A stretch of 59,818 bases of DNA from a virus. Where the stretch lies: IMG/VR virus record IMGVR_UViG_3300020400_000007, positions 1-59,818 of that record. One strand, 5' to 3'. Below are positions 1 to 8,975 of this stretch, in pieces. A program made the position numbers and the translations under genes. Below the pieces are notes generated by a model. That model searched no databases, was not told the DNA's origin, and saw nothing but the letters and a program-made list of their open reading frames with translations. Each line of letters starts with the position of its first letter. Position 1 is the first letter of the stretch.

Positions 1-102
1 CATTAGTGCTTCTCTTTTACGTGCGAACCACGGGTGTACATGACGCATTATTACAAAGCCTTCATTTAACACCATTACCATAAAACCTATCCAAAAAATC
101 AT
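1..102 (-). CDS. Partial small protein, N-terminal 34 residues only
   Basis: An open frame starts with ATG at 102 and runs off the left edge after 34 codons, so the C-terminus is missing. The visible part begins with a hydrophobic stretch (MIFWIGFMVMVLNEGFV) that could be a membrane segment or signal anchor, followed by a basic, aromatic stretch with HPWF and RKRE. It follows the stop codon of the radical SAM gene at 104-106 by one base, which suggests the same minus-strand operon. I do not recognise the family. The reading frame is certain only as far as it can be seen. Confidence 0.5.
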   Translation of the reverse strand, partial: MIFWIGFMVMVLNEGFVIMRHVHPWFARKREALM

Positions 103-103
103 C

Positions 104-1096
104 TTAGGTCCTTTCTACAAATTGTTCGTTTAACTTATCAAAAGTGCCACATTGTCTGGAACATTCTCTTAGTCCTCCAGAATCCCAACAACCTGCTATG
201 CGATCAAAATAACCACTAGCAAAAATATCTTTTAAACCTGTATGGTTTAAGTTTGGCCATATTTTAATTTTTGTCAAATAGTCTATGCGACTTTCATGAC
301 TTGGTGGATAAAACTGTTGATCCAACCAACAACAAGGCGTAACTGTACCTAACGCACTTACATACATCATACTATCCTTAACTGCTTTGCAATTAATTTT
401 AGGAAGATGTTCTTCCTGCGATTGTTTTACTTTGCCCATCATTTCTCTGCTTTTGTCTGTGGGAAACAAAGTGTCTATTTGTTGTCCTTGTTCATTTAGA
501 ACTCTAAACTTACCATCTCTAAAACGTGTGGTATGTTTAACACTAAAATTTGTCATGCCTAAACGTTGGGACAATTCTCTGCAACTTTCTACTTGATGTT
601 CATTGTGTTCAAATACTAACATATCCCATCTAGCACTTCCGCCTGCGTCTACAAAAGTCATAACGTTGTGTATAATTTTGTTCCAATCAGTATTAATTCT
701 ATATCGTGAATGGGTATCTGCTAATCCGTCTATTGCAAATACAACATTTACATTTAATTTTGCAAGTTCCTTCCACCATTTATCTGTGCGTCCACTTCCG
801 TTTGTGTGCATTTGTAATCCCATGACAGGATTTGTTTCACGCAAGTATTGTAAAATTGGTACCGTATCTTTTGCTACAATAGGATCTCCTAAATTACCAC
901 ACATTCCTAAATGGTTAAGTTGTTTTATAAAATCTATATCAAACCATTCCATAAATTTGTCTACTGTAATCTCGTCCAAGCCCATGTAAGGATTTAATGG
1001 ACCTCCATTCTCTCTTCTAGCACACATAGGACATTTGGCCTGACATCTACTGGTCACTTCTAAATGTATTGCTCTTATGTCTGCTAACTTGTACAT
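104..1096 (-). CDS. Radical SAM protein with SPASM-like C-terminus
   Basis: This 330-residue protein has the radical SAM cluster motif CxxxCxxC at C18, C22 and C25 (TSRCQAKCPMC), which in this superfamily binds the 4Fe-4S cluster that cleaves S-adenosylmethionine. Further cysteines follow in the second half: one in INCKAV, a pair in TPCCW, and CWDS/ECSRQCG near the C-terminus, as expected for extra iron-sulphur clusters of the SPASM type. SPASM enzymes often modify peptides or sugars, but the substrate here is unknown. Its start overlaps by one base the stop of the oxygenase gene at 1096, so the two are probably co-translated. It is one of three radical SAM genes within 9 kb. Confidence 0.85.
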   Translation of the reverse strand: MYKLADIRAIHLEVTSRCQAKCPMCARRENGGPLNPYMGLDEITVDKFMEWFDIDFIKQLNHLGMCGNLGDPIVAKDTVPILQYLRETNPVMGLQMHTNGSGRTDKWWKELAKLNVNVVFAIDGLADTHSRYRINTDWNKIIHNVMTFVDAGGSARWDMLVFEHNEHQVESCRELSQRLGMTNFSVKHTTRFRDGKFRVLNEQGQQIDTLFPTDKSREMMGKVKQSQEEHLPKINCKAVKDSMMYVSALGTVTPCCWLDQQFYPPSHESRIDYLTKIKIWPNLNHTGLKDIFASGYFDRIAGCWDSGGLRECSRQCGTFDKLNEQFVERT

Positions 1097-1713
1097 TACT
1101 TTTGATTAAACTTTCTCATTGTTGCTTCTATTGTTTGACTATTGACTGCAACATTAACAACAAGCCAATAGCTTGGTGTAAAACTAGTGTTGAACAAATA
1201 GTGCATTTTTAAAGTATCTAAGAAATACATTCTACCTATGTCCCAATGTAATTGTTGTCCGTCAAGTATAAAATTAAACTGTGGAGGATTTACATTACGC
1301 AAAGGCATTATTAATCTAAAAGTATCTATAAGCTCTCCGCTATAATCCCAATCTCTGTGTGGTGGGAAAAATCCGCCAGGTCCAAATTTTAAAAAGTGTG
1401 TTCTATAATAATATCCTTCCCAAGGTTCTAAAATTTTGCTTATTTGATCATTGAACACTGGAGTAGGCACATTGAAATCTTTTTCACTCCATGTTGTACC
1501 ATGCTCCTTGTTGTATTCATACAAACTGTCTAAGTCAATGCCGTTAAATGTACCGTCTGAAGTTGTTACACTTAATCCATAACGATTTACATCTTTACGT
1601 GGATTATATTTTTGCCATTCAAAGGTATCGATCCAACTAATCAGCTTGTGAGCGTCTGTTGTAACTTCTAATTCTACTTGATTACCGTATTGGCTTAAAT
1701 CTCTATAGTCCAT
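1096..1713 (-). CDS. 2-oxoglutarate/Fe(II) oxygenase-like protein
   Basis: The 205-residue protein contains the HxD facial-triad start in PPHRDWD (H119, D121) and a distal histidine in TLKMHYLF (H171), with Arg133 between them (TFRLIMPL). This pattern fits the double-stranded beta-helix dioxygenases, nearest in style to aspartyl/asparaginyl beta-hydroxylase-like proteins. Such enzymes hydroxylate proteins, small molecules or bases using 2-oxoglutarate and O2. The target cannot be read from the sequence. It lies between two radical SAM genes, one base apart from the upstream stop and overlapping the downstream start, so a joint role in a modification pathway is likely. A second oxygenase of a similar kind is at 54021-54584. 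Confidence 0.7.
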   Translation of the reverse strand: MDYRDLSQYGNQVELEVTTDAHKLISWIDTFEWQKYNPRKDVNRYGLSVTTSDGTFNGIDLDSLYEYNKEHGTTWSEKDFNVPTPVFNDQISKILEPWEGYYYRTHFLKFGPGGFFPPHRDWDYSGELIDTFRLIMPLRNVNPPQFNFILDGQQLHWDIGRMYFLDTLKMHYLFNTSFTPSYWLVVNVAVNSQTIEATMRKFNQK

Positions 1714-1714
1714 G

Positions 1715-2680
1715 CTAATTACTTATCGTCCTTTCTTTTGGTATTTTGCTGTCTGCACTACTAACACAGGTTGGTGTAACGCACGGCATTGGTGCTTTAA
1801 ACAGCTCAAATCCGTCTTGTAACGTGCCTAACGGTTCGTCATGGCAACTATAACTGCGTTTTACTTCTCCACCTGGTTCTCGTATAATACAGCTCTGGTA
1901 TCCTGACCAACAATTCCAACCTTTGAACTTGTTGAATCCAAAAGCATTTAATCTTTCAGCTTGGTCCAACCAGTAAGTTACTCCATCATCATCTTGTAAT
2001 TGTATTTGCGGATCTGGTTGTTGGTTTTGTTGCTGTAACATTTCAACCTGCTTCTCCGTGTAACCATGTACAACAAAAGAGGCAGTAGGATCAGACTGAG
2101 GCTTAAGAGTAACATGAAGTCCCATGTCCATAAATCGTTTACTTCTATCATAATATTCATCCCAATGTTGCGGTACCATAACTTGATTAATAGTTATTAG
2201 TACTCCTTCTTCTTGTAAAAACAATAATTTTTTTGCAAAATCCTTTTCATTGGCAAATTCAGCATGATAACTTGCAGTGATGCTTCTTCTATCCATCACC
2301 AACGTTGCATTAAGCCAACGATGCCACCACTTCATGCCTGGACTGCAATTACTTGTCATATGTATGCTTAGATATTCGCTTTCATAATCTTCAACGTGTG
2401 CTACAAGATCTAAAAACTTTTTATAAGCTGTTGGTTCTCCTCCACTAAAACTAAAATGAAATTTGTCAAAGCCATTTTCTCGCGACTGACGTTTTATTTC
2501 ATCTACTGCTTTTGTATAAACTTCGAATGGTCTGTGATCTACTGTACTGCTTCTTGCATAAGGCCAACAGTAACTACAATTATAATTACAGAAACGCCCA
2601 AGGATCCAGGACACGGAAAACAATTTGTTATCCAACATATTTTTATGTCCAACCTTAGTTATTTTATCAAATGGTATCAT
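1715..2680 (-). CDS. Radical SAM protein
   Basis: The motif RFCNYNCSYC (C31, C35, C38 when counted from the start chosen here) is a canonical radical SAM CxxxCxxC, and SFSGGEPT is the matching SAM-binding GGE motif. Later cysteines (WNCW, SCHDEP, PCVTPTC) could hold a second cluster. I chose ATG at 2680 because the longer start at 2719 would overlap the preceding gene by 53 bases and its extra residues lie inside that gene; the ATG at 2689 is also possible. The start at 2680 still overlaps the end of the upstream glycosyltransferase-like gene by 14 bases, consistent with coupled translation. The substrate is unknown. Confidence 0.8.
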   Translation of the reverse strand: MIPFDKITKVGHKNMLDNKLFSVSWILGRFCNYNCSYCWPYARSSTVDHRPFEVYTKAVDEIKRQSRENGFDKFHFSFSGGEPTAYKKFLDLVAHVEDYESEYLSIHMTSNCSPGMKWWHRWLNATLVMDRRSITASYHAEFANEKDFAKKLLFLQEEGVLITINQVMVPQHWDEYYDRSKRFMDMGLHVTLKPQSDPTASFVVHGYTEKQVEMLQQQNQQPDPQIQLQDDDGVTYWLDQAERLNAFGFNKFKGWNCWSGYQSCIIREPGGEVKRSYSCHDEPLGTLQDGFELFKAPMPCVTPTCVSSADSKIPKERTISN

Positions 2681-3362
2681 ACATCTCATCCATATGGAAA
2701 CGTTCCTGTAACCAATCAAAGTCGTTTATTTTTGCTAGTAAGCTAGGCTCAGTCCTATTACTAGTACCGTAGTCACGCCCACTCCTAGCGCCAAGGATAC
2801 AAAATCTACCGAACTGTCTTTCAGCACCCTTTGTACACCATGTTTCAAGTCTGCTATTAGTTTCCTCATTGATTTGTCCTTTTATTAATTTACTTGATAG
2901 TTTTACACATTCTCTAAACGCACTTTTCCAAGTGCTAAACTCATCTGTGTTAAAGTTTGTTATGTTACTCACGTCTGGCATAGCCTTAAACCTATCGGAT
3001 ATAGATGTTGTCATATCACTGCTGGATACATTTACGTTCATGGTAAGTCTTCTTGGTAGGAGTTTCACACCACCATAACCGTATACTAGATCATTGATAG
3101 GATTTCGGCTACGCCAAACATGGACACAATCTAAATCGTAATCGCTTACTTTGTGATCTAGATTGAATTCTGGTAACAAGTCAGCATCACCATCTATGAC
3201 CCAAAACATTTTTGTTGAACATTTTTTGGCCGCAGTGATGTGAGCTTGATGAATGCCTTTGACACCGTGTACTCTTTTGGCACGTGGAAATCTTTCCACT
3301 AATTTGCTGTACCTTTGATCGGCGTCTGGCTCATTATAACTTATAAAACATATATCATACAT
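2667..3362 (-). CDS. Glycosyltransferase-like protein, GT-A type, paralogue 1
   Basis: This 231-residue protein opens with a strand-like ICFISYNEP and carries a DxD-type motif, DGD, at D57-D59 (WVIDGDADL), which in GT-A glycosyltransferases binds the metal and nucleotide sugar. It is clearly related to the 297-residue protein at 8975-9868: both have SY(N/D)EP, RVHGV(K/E)G, an AH-containing helix, xVxDGD, a W(K/R)(S/A)xFRExVK(L/M)S block and ILGAR(S/E)G near the end. The donor and acceptor sugars are unknown. It overlaps the SGNH hydrolase gene upstream by 8 bases and a radical SAM gene downstream, so it belongs to the same operon. Confidence 0.6.
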   Translation of the reverse strand: MYDICFISYNEPDADQRYSKLVERFPRAKRVHGVKGIHQAHITAAKKCSTKMFWVIDGDADLLPEFNLDHKVSDYDLDCVHVWRSRNPINDLVYGYGGVKLLPRRLTMNVNVSSSDMTTSISDRFKAMPDVSNITNFNTDEFSTWKSAFRECVKLSSKLIKGQINEETNSRLETWCTKGAERQFGRFCILGARSGRDYGTSNRTEPSLLAKINDFDWLQERFHMDEMYDTI

Positions 3363-4248
3363 AACGTTCTATTTCTTCTGCTAATAATTTGTGAATATGT
3401 CTATTAGGGTGACAGTTATCAGGAAAGTCCTTGTGTGCCTGCATAGTTTCTATTGTCTTTTCATATTCATCAACTATTTTTTTAAATTCTGTTTCTTTGA
3501 CATCAATTGGTAAATTCTTTTGTAAAAATTTTGTAGCACTTGAATCTGCAAGATCTGGTCTTGCTCTACGCAATAAATTAATAGTTGGCCAACTGCTCAT
3601 TAAAGGAATATCGTGACCTAACAATTTAGACATCCAATCCTTGTGTATGTGTTTGATAAATGTGTAGTTTGATACATCAGGACACTTGCCCCAACCCTCT
3701 ATAATTATCCATGGTATTTTAGTTTCATCGTAGATTTTTTGAGCACCGTCAAACACAATTTTAAGCAACCTGTCATTAAGATCTTTTATGCCTGTTGCTT
3801 GTTGTACTGCTTCATCTCTTTGTATATAATATTTTTCTAAATCCTTGAGTCCTGCTTCTGCTGGCCAACGTGGTGGACCTAAATCACGCACAGGTTCAGT
3901 GAGCATGAAAATTATTACGTCTGGATTATAAAATACAGGACTTGTAAAAGGAGGTGCAAGTCCAAGTGCTTCTTCAACTTTGAATATTGCTTCTGTGTTA
4001 GTGCCACCACCTATACTGTAATTAACAGTACAGTGACCTTTCAAATCTAAATAATATCCAAAGCCAGGCCATACAACATTAAAAGGTTTTGCATGAGGCT
4101 CATGTGTGTATTGTTCTTTGTTGTAAGGTCTAAATATTTCAGGATCGTCATTATTTGCACAGGCAGGTCCAGGTACCACAGTACCCCATTCTCCTAAACT
4201 GTTGCTGTCACCACAAATTAAAACTTTTTTCTTATCTTGTGTTTCCAT
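3355..4248 (-). CDS. SGNH/GDSL-type hydrolase
   Basis: The N-terminus has GDSNS with the presumptive nucleophile Ser15 (LICGDSNSLG), followed by SIGGGTN, the glycine-containing block II, and the C-terminal DNCHPN with Asp277 and His280 resembling block V of SGNH hydrolases. These enzymes are usually esterases or deacylases acting on acetylated sugars or lipids. At 297 residues the length is normal for the superfamily. It is placed between the dehydrogenase gene upstream (17-base overlap) and the glycosyltransferase-like gene downstream (8-base overlap), so removal or transfer of acyl groups on a glycan is a reasonable but unproven role. A second SGNH-like protein is at 6729-7604. Confidence 0.75.
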   Translation of the reverse strand: METQDKKKVLICGDSNSLGEWGTVVPGPACANNDDPEIFRPYNKEQYTHEPHAKPFNVVWPGFGYYLDLKGHCTVNYSIGGGTNTEAIFKVEEALGLAPPFTSPVFYNPDVIIFMLTEPVRDLGPPRWPAEAGLKDLEKYYIQRDEAVQQATGIKDLNDRLLKIVFDGAQKIYDETKIPWIIIEGWGKCPDVSNYTFIKHIHKDWMSKLLGHDIPLMSSWPTINLLRRARPDLADSSATKFLQKNLPIDVKETEFKKIVDEYEKTIETMQAHKDFPDNCHPNRHIHKLLAEEIERYV

Positions 4249-5404
4249 AATGTATAACTTTGTATTTGTCAGATTTAAATTTACGCCAAGGATCTACAAC
4301 AATACTTTCTTCATTCAAGTAGCAATAAAGTTCAGGGTGTGCTAATAAAACTACTGCACTAAAAGGACCACGTTGCGGACTTGCTAACGGGTCTACTTCA
4401 ATACAATGATAACCTAACTCTTTACAATAGTGTCCTACTAACAAACTGTAACTTCCGTCTTTGTATGGAACTTCTGGTTTGTATGCAATACCATTTAGCA
4501 AAATAGGTAAATTATTTTCTTCAGCTAATTTGACTAGATACTTTGCTAAATTTTTTGCCTGTACTTCACGTGCATTCATTATTGCATCAAATATATCATA
4601 TTGTAGATTCAGCTTTTGTGCCATCCAACGCAAAGCTATATTATCTCTTGGGTGACAGGCTCCGCCATCGCCCATTCCTGCTGTCATATATTTTTTACTG
4701 ATAATTCTTTGTTTGCTATCGGCTAATGCTTTTGTTACTACATCTACATTTATGTTGCCTTGTTTTTCTGCAACGTCTTGTATCATATTAACAAAACCTA
4801 TTTTCATACTAATGAACGTGTTGTAAAATATTTTAATACATTCACACTCGTCCCAAGTACCTACTTCATACCTTGGATTGTTTTCCATGACTGACTTGTA
4901 AAATTCAATCAATTGTTTTGCATCTCCGGTAGTAGAGCCGTCTTCAGTACCAACCATAATCATTTCAGGATTAACCATATCCCATGCTACTGTTCCCATT
5001 GCTATTAAGTATGGATTATAAACAAATCTACTGTTGTGTATTAAAGGAACAAATTCACGTCTTGTTGTTCCAGGCAATACAGTTGATATTAAAACCAACA
5101 ACTGGTCTTTGTTCATGTGTTTGTCTGCTTCACGCAAAACACTAATCACAGTATCATAAGAAAAATCTTTTGGTTCAAGATGAGCAGTAGGACTAGCACC
5201 GTCATAGTCAGGGTGATGTGGTGTTGGCACAGCAACAAAAACAATGTCTCTGTTTTCTACAGATTCTTTAATTGTTTGTTTAACTTGAATTAAATCGCTG
5301 TGAACATCCACAACATCATATCCAGTGACGTCGTGTCCTTTTTTCGCAACTGCTTCGGCACATGGCAAACCTAGTTTACCAAGGCCAATAAAACTTATCT
5401 TCAC
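4232..5404 (-). CDS. UDP-glucose/GDP-mannose dehydrogenase family protein
   Basis: This 390-residue enzyme begins with a Rossmann nucleotide-binding motif, FIGLGKLGLP (G7, G9, G12). The family's catalytic residues are visible: Lys191 and Asn195 in CIKIFYNTF, the thiohemiacetal-forming Cys250 in GGACHPRD and Asp254. The C-terminal domain (NGIAYKPEVPYKDGSYSLLVG, then a DP-containing strand) is also typical. Family members oxidise a nucleotide sugar to its uronic acid with two NAD+. The usual CFPKD reads CHPRD here, so substrate preference may differ. It is the first gene of the minus-strand accessory operon, downstream of a divergent promoter region at 5405-5464. Confidence 0.88.
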   Translation of the reverse strand: MKISFIGLGKLGLPCAEAVAKKGHDVTGYDVVDVHSDLIQVKQTIKESVENRDIVFVAVPTPHHPDYDGASPTAHLEPKDFSYDTVISVLREADKHMNKDQLLVLISTVLPGTTRREFVPLIHNSRFVYNPYLIAMGTVAWDMVNPEMIMVGTEDGSTTGDAKQLIEFYKSVMENNPRYEVGTWDECECIKIFYNTFISMKIGFVNMIQDVAEKQGNINVDVVTKALADSKQRIISKKYMTAGMGDGGACHPRDNIALRWMAQKLNLQYDIFDAIMNAREVQAKNLAKYLVKLAEENNLPILLNGIAYKPEVPYKDGSYSLLVGHYCKELGYHCIEVDPLASPQRGPFSAVVLLAHPELYCYLNEESIVVDPWRKFKSDKYKVIHYGNTR

Positions 5405-5430
5405 ACTAATCTCCTACCATCAAATGCGTC

Positions 5431-5438
5431 TATAAATA
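5431..5438 (+). promoter_or_regulatory. Late promoter TATAAATA
   Basis: A perfect match to the T4 late promoter -10 element, TATAAATA, lies 27 bases upstream of the ATG at 5465. Such promoters are recognised by RNA polymerase carrying gp55, which is encoded in this window at 44745. Confidence 0.7.
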
Positions 5439-5444
5439 TAGTAG

Positions 5445-5452
5445 TATTTATT
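5445..5452 (-). promoter_or_regulatory. Candidate late promoter AATAAATA for the accessory operon
   Basis: Read on the minus strand the bases are AATAAATA, matching the NATAAATA late-promoter form, about 41 bases upstream of the dehydrogenase ATG at 5404. It sits 6 bases from the plus-strand element at 5431-5438, making a compact divergent pair. Confidence 0.5.
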
Positions 5453-5464
5453 GGAAATAATCTT

Positions 5465-6760
5465 ATGAAACGTATTCGCGGCTTTTTGAAATTTAACCCC
5501 TATCTGCAGGACCCTACATATACGCAGACTACGGTGCAATTACAAGAGGCATTTCGCCAAAATAATATAAAAGAAGACGATATCACTATAATGAGTGGAT
5601 TGATAAAATATCCACGCAGTTGGAGTGGCTGTGATCTATGGGGTTATGTTGATGACCATTACCAAAAACAATTCATGGAAGACAAAAACATTTTCTTTTT
5701 GTTTGACGCAAGTACAGAAGGATTTAGCACAATATATGATCAACCTTGGTTTGAAGTGCTGTACAAAATGGCAGACAAGTACGACATAGATCCACAAAGG
5801 ATATTGTTTGTGTCTAGCAATATGAAAGATAATGAAAACATCATAAGATACAACATGAATCAAAAACGTGATAGATCAATAAATGTTTTTACATATCTAA
5901 ATTTTGAACAACAGATACTAGGAGTGTCTGGACAGAATGAAGTATTTTTACACGACAGTTTGCCATTGAAAAAGAAAATAAATCGCAGATTAAAAAATGC
6001 AAAAAGAAGCACGGCAGAAAAATACAAGGATAAACAGTACGGCAAGATAGGTTTAAGTTTAAGTAGGATCAATAGACCACACAGAACTTTCAGCACCATG
6101 GATATATTCAACAGCAAATATTTCAAGGACATGATGGTTAGTCATGCTAAACTAAAAGATGATGTCAATCTTAGTTTTTATATGTCACATCAACCTTTTG
6201 CAAATGCAGGCACAACAATAGAAGAACTTAAAATGTTTAAAAATCAATTGCCTTTAATTGTTGACACAGAAGATTTTAATACAAATCATGCACTTGCATT
6301 ACACAATGATCTAAATGATTCAACACTATTCCAAATAGTAAACGAAACACACGCCAATGATTGGCAAGGTACAAGTTTGTTTTACAGCGAAAAAACATTT
6401 AGAAGTGTTTACAATATGCAACCTTTTGTGATATGGGGACAGACAGGAGTAAACAAGAAACTTGCAGACTACGGATACAAAACATATGAAGATTGGTTTG
6501 ATCTAAGTTTTGACGAAATAAAAGATCCAGCCAAAAGATGGAGAGCTTTGTGGAGTGAATGTTGTAAACAAATAGATCACATTAGGAACATGGATACAGT
6601 TGAACAACAAATACAATGGAAATTTAAAAATGAAGCAGTTCTAAAACACAACTTTACAACACTATGTAATGGTAAGTATACTAAAGATACGTTCAAACAA
6701 ATGGCATTGACCATGAGAAATATAGCAGATGAAAAAACAATTAATACACCACACACCTAA
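5465..6760 (+). CDS. Conserved unknown, glycosyltransferase-like C-terminal motif
   Basis: I do not firmly recognise this 431-residue protein. The C-terminal third contains FYSEKTFRSVYNMQPFVIWG followed by a Leu-x-x-x-Gly-Tyr-Lys-Thr stretch. From memory, this resembles a block seen in uncharacterised glycosyltransferase-like proteins of large marine viruses (SEKT...QPF..xG). The centre is basic (about residues 170-200). It is transcribed rightward from the TATAAATA at 5431 and overlaps the next gene, an SGNH-type hydrolase, by 32 bases, so the two form a small late operon inserted between minus-strand blocks. A role in glycan handling is inferred from context only. Confidence 0.5.
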   Translation: MKRIRGFLKFNPYLQDPTYTQTTVQLQEAFRQNNIKEDDITIMSGLIKYPRSWSGCDLWGYVDDHYQKQFMEDKNIFFLFDASTEGFSTIYDQPWFEVLYKMADKYDIDPQRILFVSSNMKDNENIIRYNMNQKRDRSINVFTYLNFEQQILGVSGQNEVFLHDSLPLKKKINRRLKNAKRSTAEKYKDKQYGKIGLSLSRINRPHRTFSTMDIFNSKYFKDMMVSHAKLKDDVNLSFYMSHQPFANAGTTIEELKMFKNQLPLIVDTEDFNTNHALALHNDLNDSTLFQIVNETHANDWQGTSLFYSEKTFRSVYNMQPFVIWGQTGVNKKLADYGYKTYEDWFDLSFDEIKDPAKRWRALWSECCKQIDHIRNMDTVEQQIQWKFKNEAVLKHNFTTLCNGKYTKDTFKQMALTMRNIADEKTINTPHT

Positions 6761-7604
6761 AAGACTTTTTACGTTTGGTTGTAGTTTTACAGGATATAAC
6801 TGGGGTACATGGGCTAATGTACTTGCAAAAGAATTATCACCAATTGAATTTTATAACTGTGGTAGATCAGGTGCAGGTAATCATTATATTTTCAATACAC
6901 TGATGCAGGCAGACGAACTGTATGACTTTACTCATGAAGATTTAGTAATTGTACAATGGACCAATGTCAGCAGAGAAGATAGATACACTGATAGATGGGT
7001 AGTGCCTGGAAACATATATTCACAAAAAGAATATGATGTAGATTTTATACAAAAGTATTTTACAGAGTTTGGAGCATACTTACGTGATTATGCTTTTATA
7101 AAAGCGGCAAGACAAATGCTAAAACATAAAACACAATGGCATTTTATACAAATGCTAGATATAACTGCATACGCAGACCAATGGAGCATGGCTGACAAAA
7201 GAGGTGATGTTGAACTTGCTAAATTACATGGATTGTATGAAGAAACACTTGACACTTTATTGCCTAGTTTTTATGATGTGTTATACAGCAATAACTTAAA
7301 GAAAAAATTTAAACAAGACCAAAAAACTATTAATAGATATTTTAATGATGGACATCCTAATCCATTTGAACATTACGCATATTTAAAAGAAGTATTCAAG
7401 CACGATTGGAAAGATACAACTGATGCCGCAGTAAGTGATTGTTTTGCTAGTTGGAAAAAATTACTACAAGATGCATCAAGACCTTATCAAATTAGAAGAG
7501 AAAAATTTAATGTAAATTACATGAACGATCGTTGGATGAAAATGTTTTTCCACGAAACAATGATGTATCGTCCAATGCCTAAAGATCCAAGATTAATTTT
7601 GTAA
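6729..7604 (+). CDS. SGNH-type hydrolase-like protein
   Basis: The N-terminus FTFGCSFTGYNWG resembles block I of SGNH hydrolases, with Ser19 as possible nucleophile. NCGRSGAGNHYIF resembles the block with the oxyanion-hole glycine and asparagine, and NDGHPNP supplies Asp207 and His209 of the C-terminal block. The family includes esterases and acyltransferases for carbohydrate decoration. It shares little beyond these motifs with the SGNH protein at 3355-4248, so they are separate lineages. The gene overlaps the upstream gene by 32 bases and its end overlaps the convergent radical SAM gene by 12 bases, leaving no room for a terminator hairpin. Confidence 0.65.
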   Translation: MKKQLIHHTPKRLFTFGCSFTGYNWGTWANVLAKELSPIEFYNCGRSGAGNHYIFNTLMQADELYDFTHEDLVIVQWTNVSREDRYTDRWVVPGNIYSQKEYDVDFIQKYFTEFGAYLRDYAFIKAARQMLKHKTQWHFIQMLDITAYADQWSMADKRGDVELAKLHGLYEETLDTLLPSFYDVLYSNNLKKKFKQDQKTINRYFNDGHPNPFEHYAYLKEVFKHDWKDTTDAAVSDCFASWKKLLQDASRPYQIRREKFNVNYMNDRWMKMFFHETMMYRPMPKDPRLIL

Positions 7605-8975
7605 TACTGCACAATCGTTGTAAAATTTTTCCAGCTCAGGAAAAGTTTCAGGCAAACTACAATTTCTACGTTTATCAAATTCAGTAAACCAATTATAAAA
7701 ATCTTTATGGGCTTGTTTTAATTTAAATGGCTCATAGTGTGTTTTTGCCATATAGTCTACAACCCGTCTAAATTTTTCAACTTCTAAAGAACTAAACTTT
7801 GTTCTATCATTATTGTCCATGTTGCTTTCCATAAATTCTAAATGCTTATACATGAATGGCATAAACTTCTCTTTAGGCAATATGTTCATGTCGTATATAG
7901 TTGGTTCTTTAAGGTGTGGTGTATCAAATCGTATACGTTGCCATTGTGTAGCATTGGCATCGCTATTGTACTTCCTTCTCCATTCTAATATTTTCTCTAG
8001 CAATAAATGAAAACTAGTTACACTAAAAATATTAAATGTAATCATAAATGTTACAGGCCAGCCTGTGTTTGTTAGATAATAATCAAGATTCTTTTCCCAT
8101 AGATCTATATCTAATCCTGTCCTAGCATATTCGGCCTTTGGTCCCCAAGTGTCTATGCTTGTATACAATTTAAAACTACGAATCTTACCTTCAGACTTTA
8201 ATTTCTTAACAGTATCAGTTAATTTTTGTACCAACTTGGGCTTAACACCCATGTTGCTGTTAACTTCAATTTGTATTTGTGGTTTAGGATCCTTGTCTAA
8301 CTTTTCAAAAAGATCCCATAAACTTTTGTGCATTAGAGGTTCGCCTCCAGTGATACGCAATATGTTAAGTGTTTTGCTTACTTCTGGCCACCATTCCCAC
8401 CAAGCATCTATGTATGGATTGTCTTCTTCTCTTTTGTAAACCTTAAACCAATCAATGTCCTGTCTATGAACACTTGATTGTGCATATGGTCCATGTTGTT
8501 TTATTTCATTCCAAAATCTACTTGATGCTTTAGGGTGACAGTATCCGCACTTAAAATTACATTCATTACTAAAACTTATTTCTATGTATTCCGGATTGAC
8601 GTTAAAGTCTGCGGCCTTTGTTTTTATTTCTTCTAATCTTTCTTCTGTGTAAATGCTTGTAGTTTTAATATGTCTATCACTGACATAGTCTTTACCCATT
8701 GACTCAATGTTCCAACAGTAACTACAACCGTCTGGCTTATGACCGTCAAGCATCATTTTACGTTGTGCTTTCTTTTCTAATGTATTGTGCAAAGCACTTG
8801 GATTATTTTTTAATTCTTCTAACGGTATTTTATGTGGAGCAGGGTGATAACAACTATGTGTTTCACCTGTTGCTAGATAAATTGTTGTATGGTGCCATTT
8901 AGCCAAACAGAATGTTGGCGAGGTTTTATCCTCGATAAACGGCATCAACTGTTTTATTTTATCTAGTTCACTCAT
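7593..8975 (-). CDS. Radical SAM protein with extra N-terminal cysteine cluster
   Basis: The core motif ECNFKCGYC (C139, C143, C146) and ITGGEPL show a radical SAM enzyme. Unlike the other two radical SAM proteins here it has cysteines before the core: C23, C42 (SCYHP) and C84/C87 (CSYCWN). A C-rich stretch at the N-terminus could bind an auxiliary iron-sulphur cluster. At 460 residues it is longer than the other two. Its start codon overlaps the stop of the glycosyltransferase-like gene upstream (TAATG), so they are likely co-translated. Similar proteins are common in marine T4-like phages as far as I recall, with no known substrate. Confidence 0.82.
   Translation of the reverse strand: MSELDKIKQLMPFIEDKTSPTFCLAKWHHTTIYLATGETHSCYHPAPHKIPLEELKNNPSALHNTLEKKAQRKMMLDGHKPDGCSYCWNIESMGKDYVSDRHIKTTSIYTEERLEEIKTKAADFNVNPEYIEISFSNECNFKCGYCHPKASSRFWNEIKQHGPYAQSSVHRQDIDWFKVYKREEDNPYIDAWWEWWPEVSKTLNILRITGGEPLMHKSLWDLFEKLDKDPKPQIQIEVNSNMGVKPKLVQKLTDTVKKLKSEGKIRSFKLYTSIDTWGPKAEYARTGLDIDLWEKNLDYYLTNTGWPVTFMITFNIFSVTSFHLLLEKILEWRRKYNSDANATQWQRIRFDTPHLKEPTIYDMNILPKEKFMPFMYKHLEFMESNMDNNDRTKFSSLEVEKFRRVVDYMAKTHYEPFKLKQAHKDFYNWFTEFDKRRNCSLPETFPELEKFYNDCAVLQN

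Noticed and set aside
2681-2719. Longer start for the radical SAM protein at 1715
   Set aside because: It would deepen the overlap with the preceding gene to 53 bases with no motif gained.
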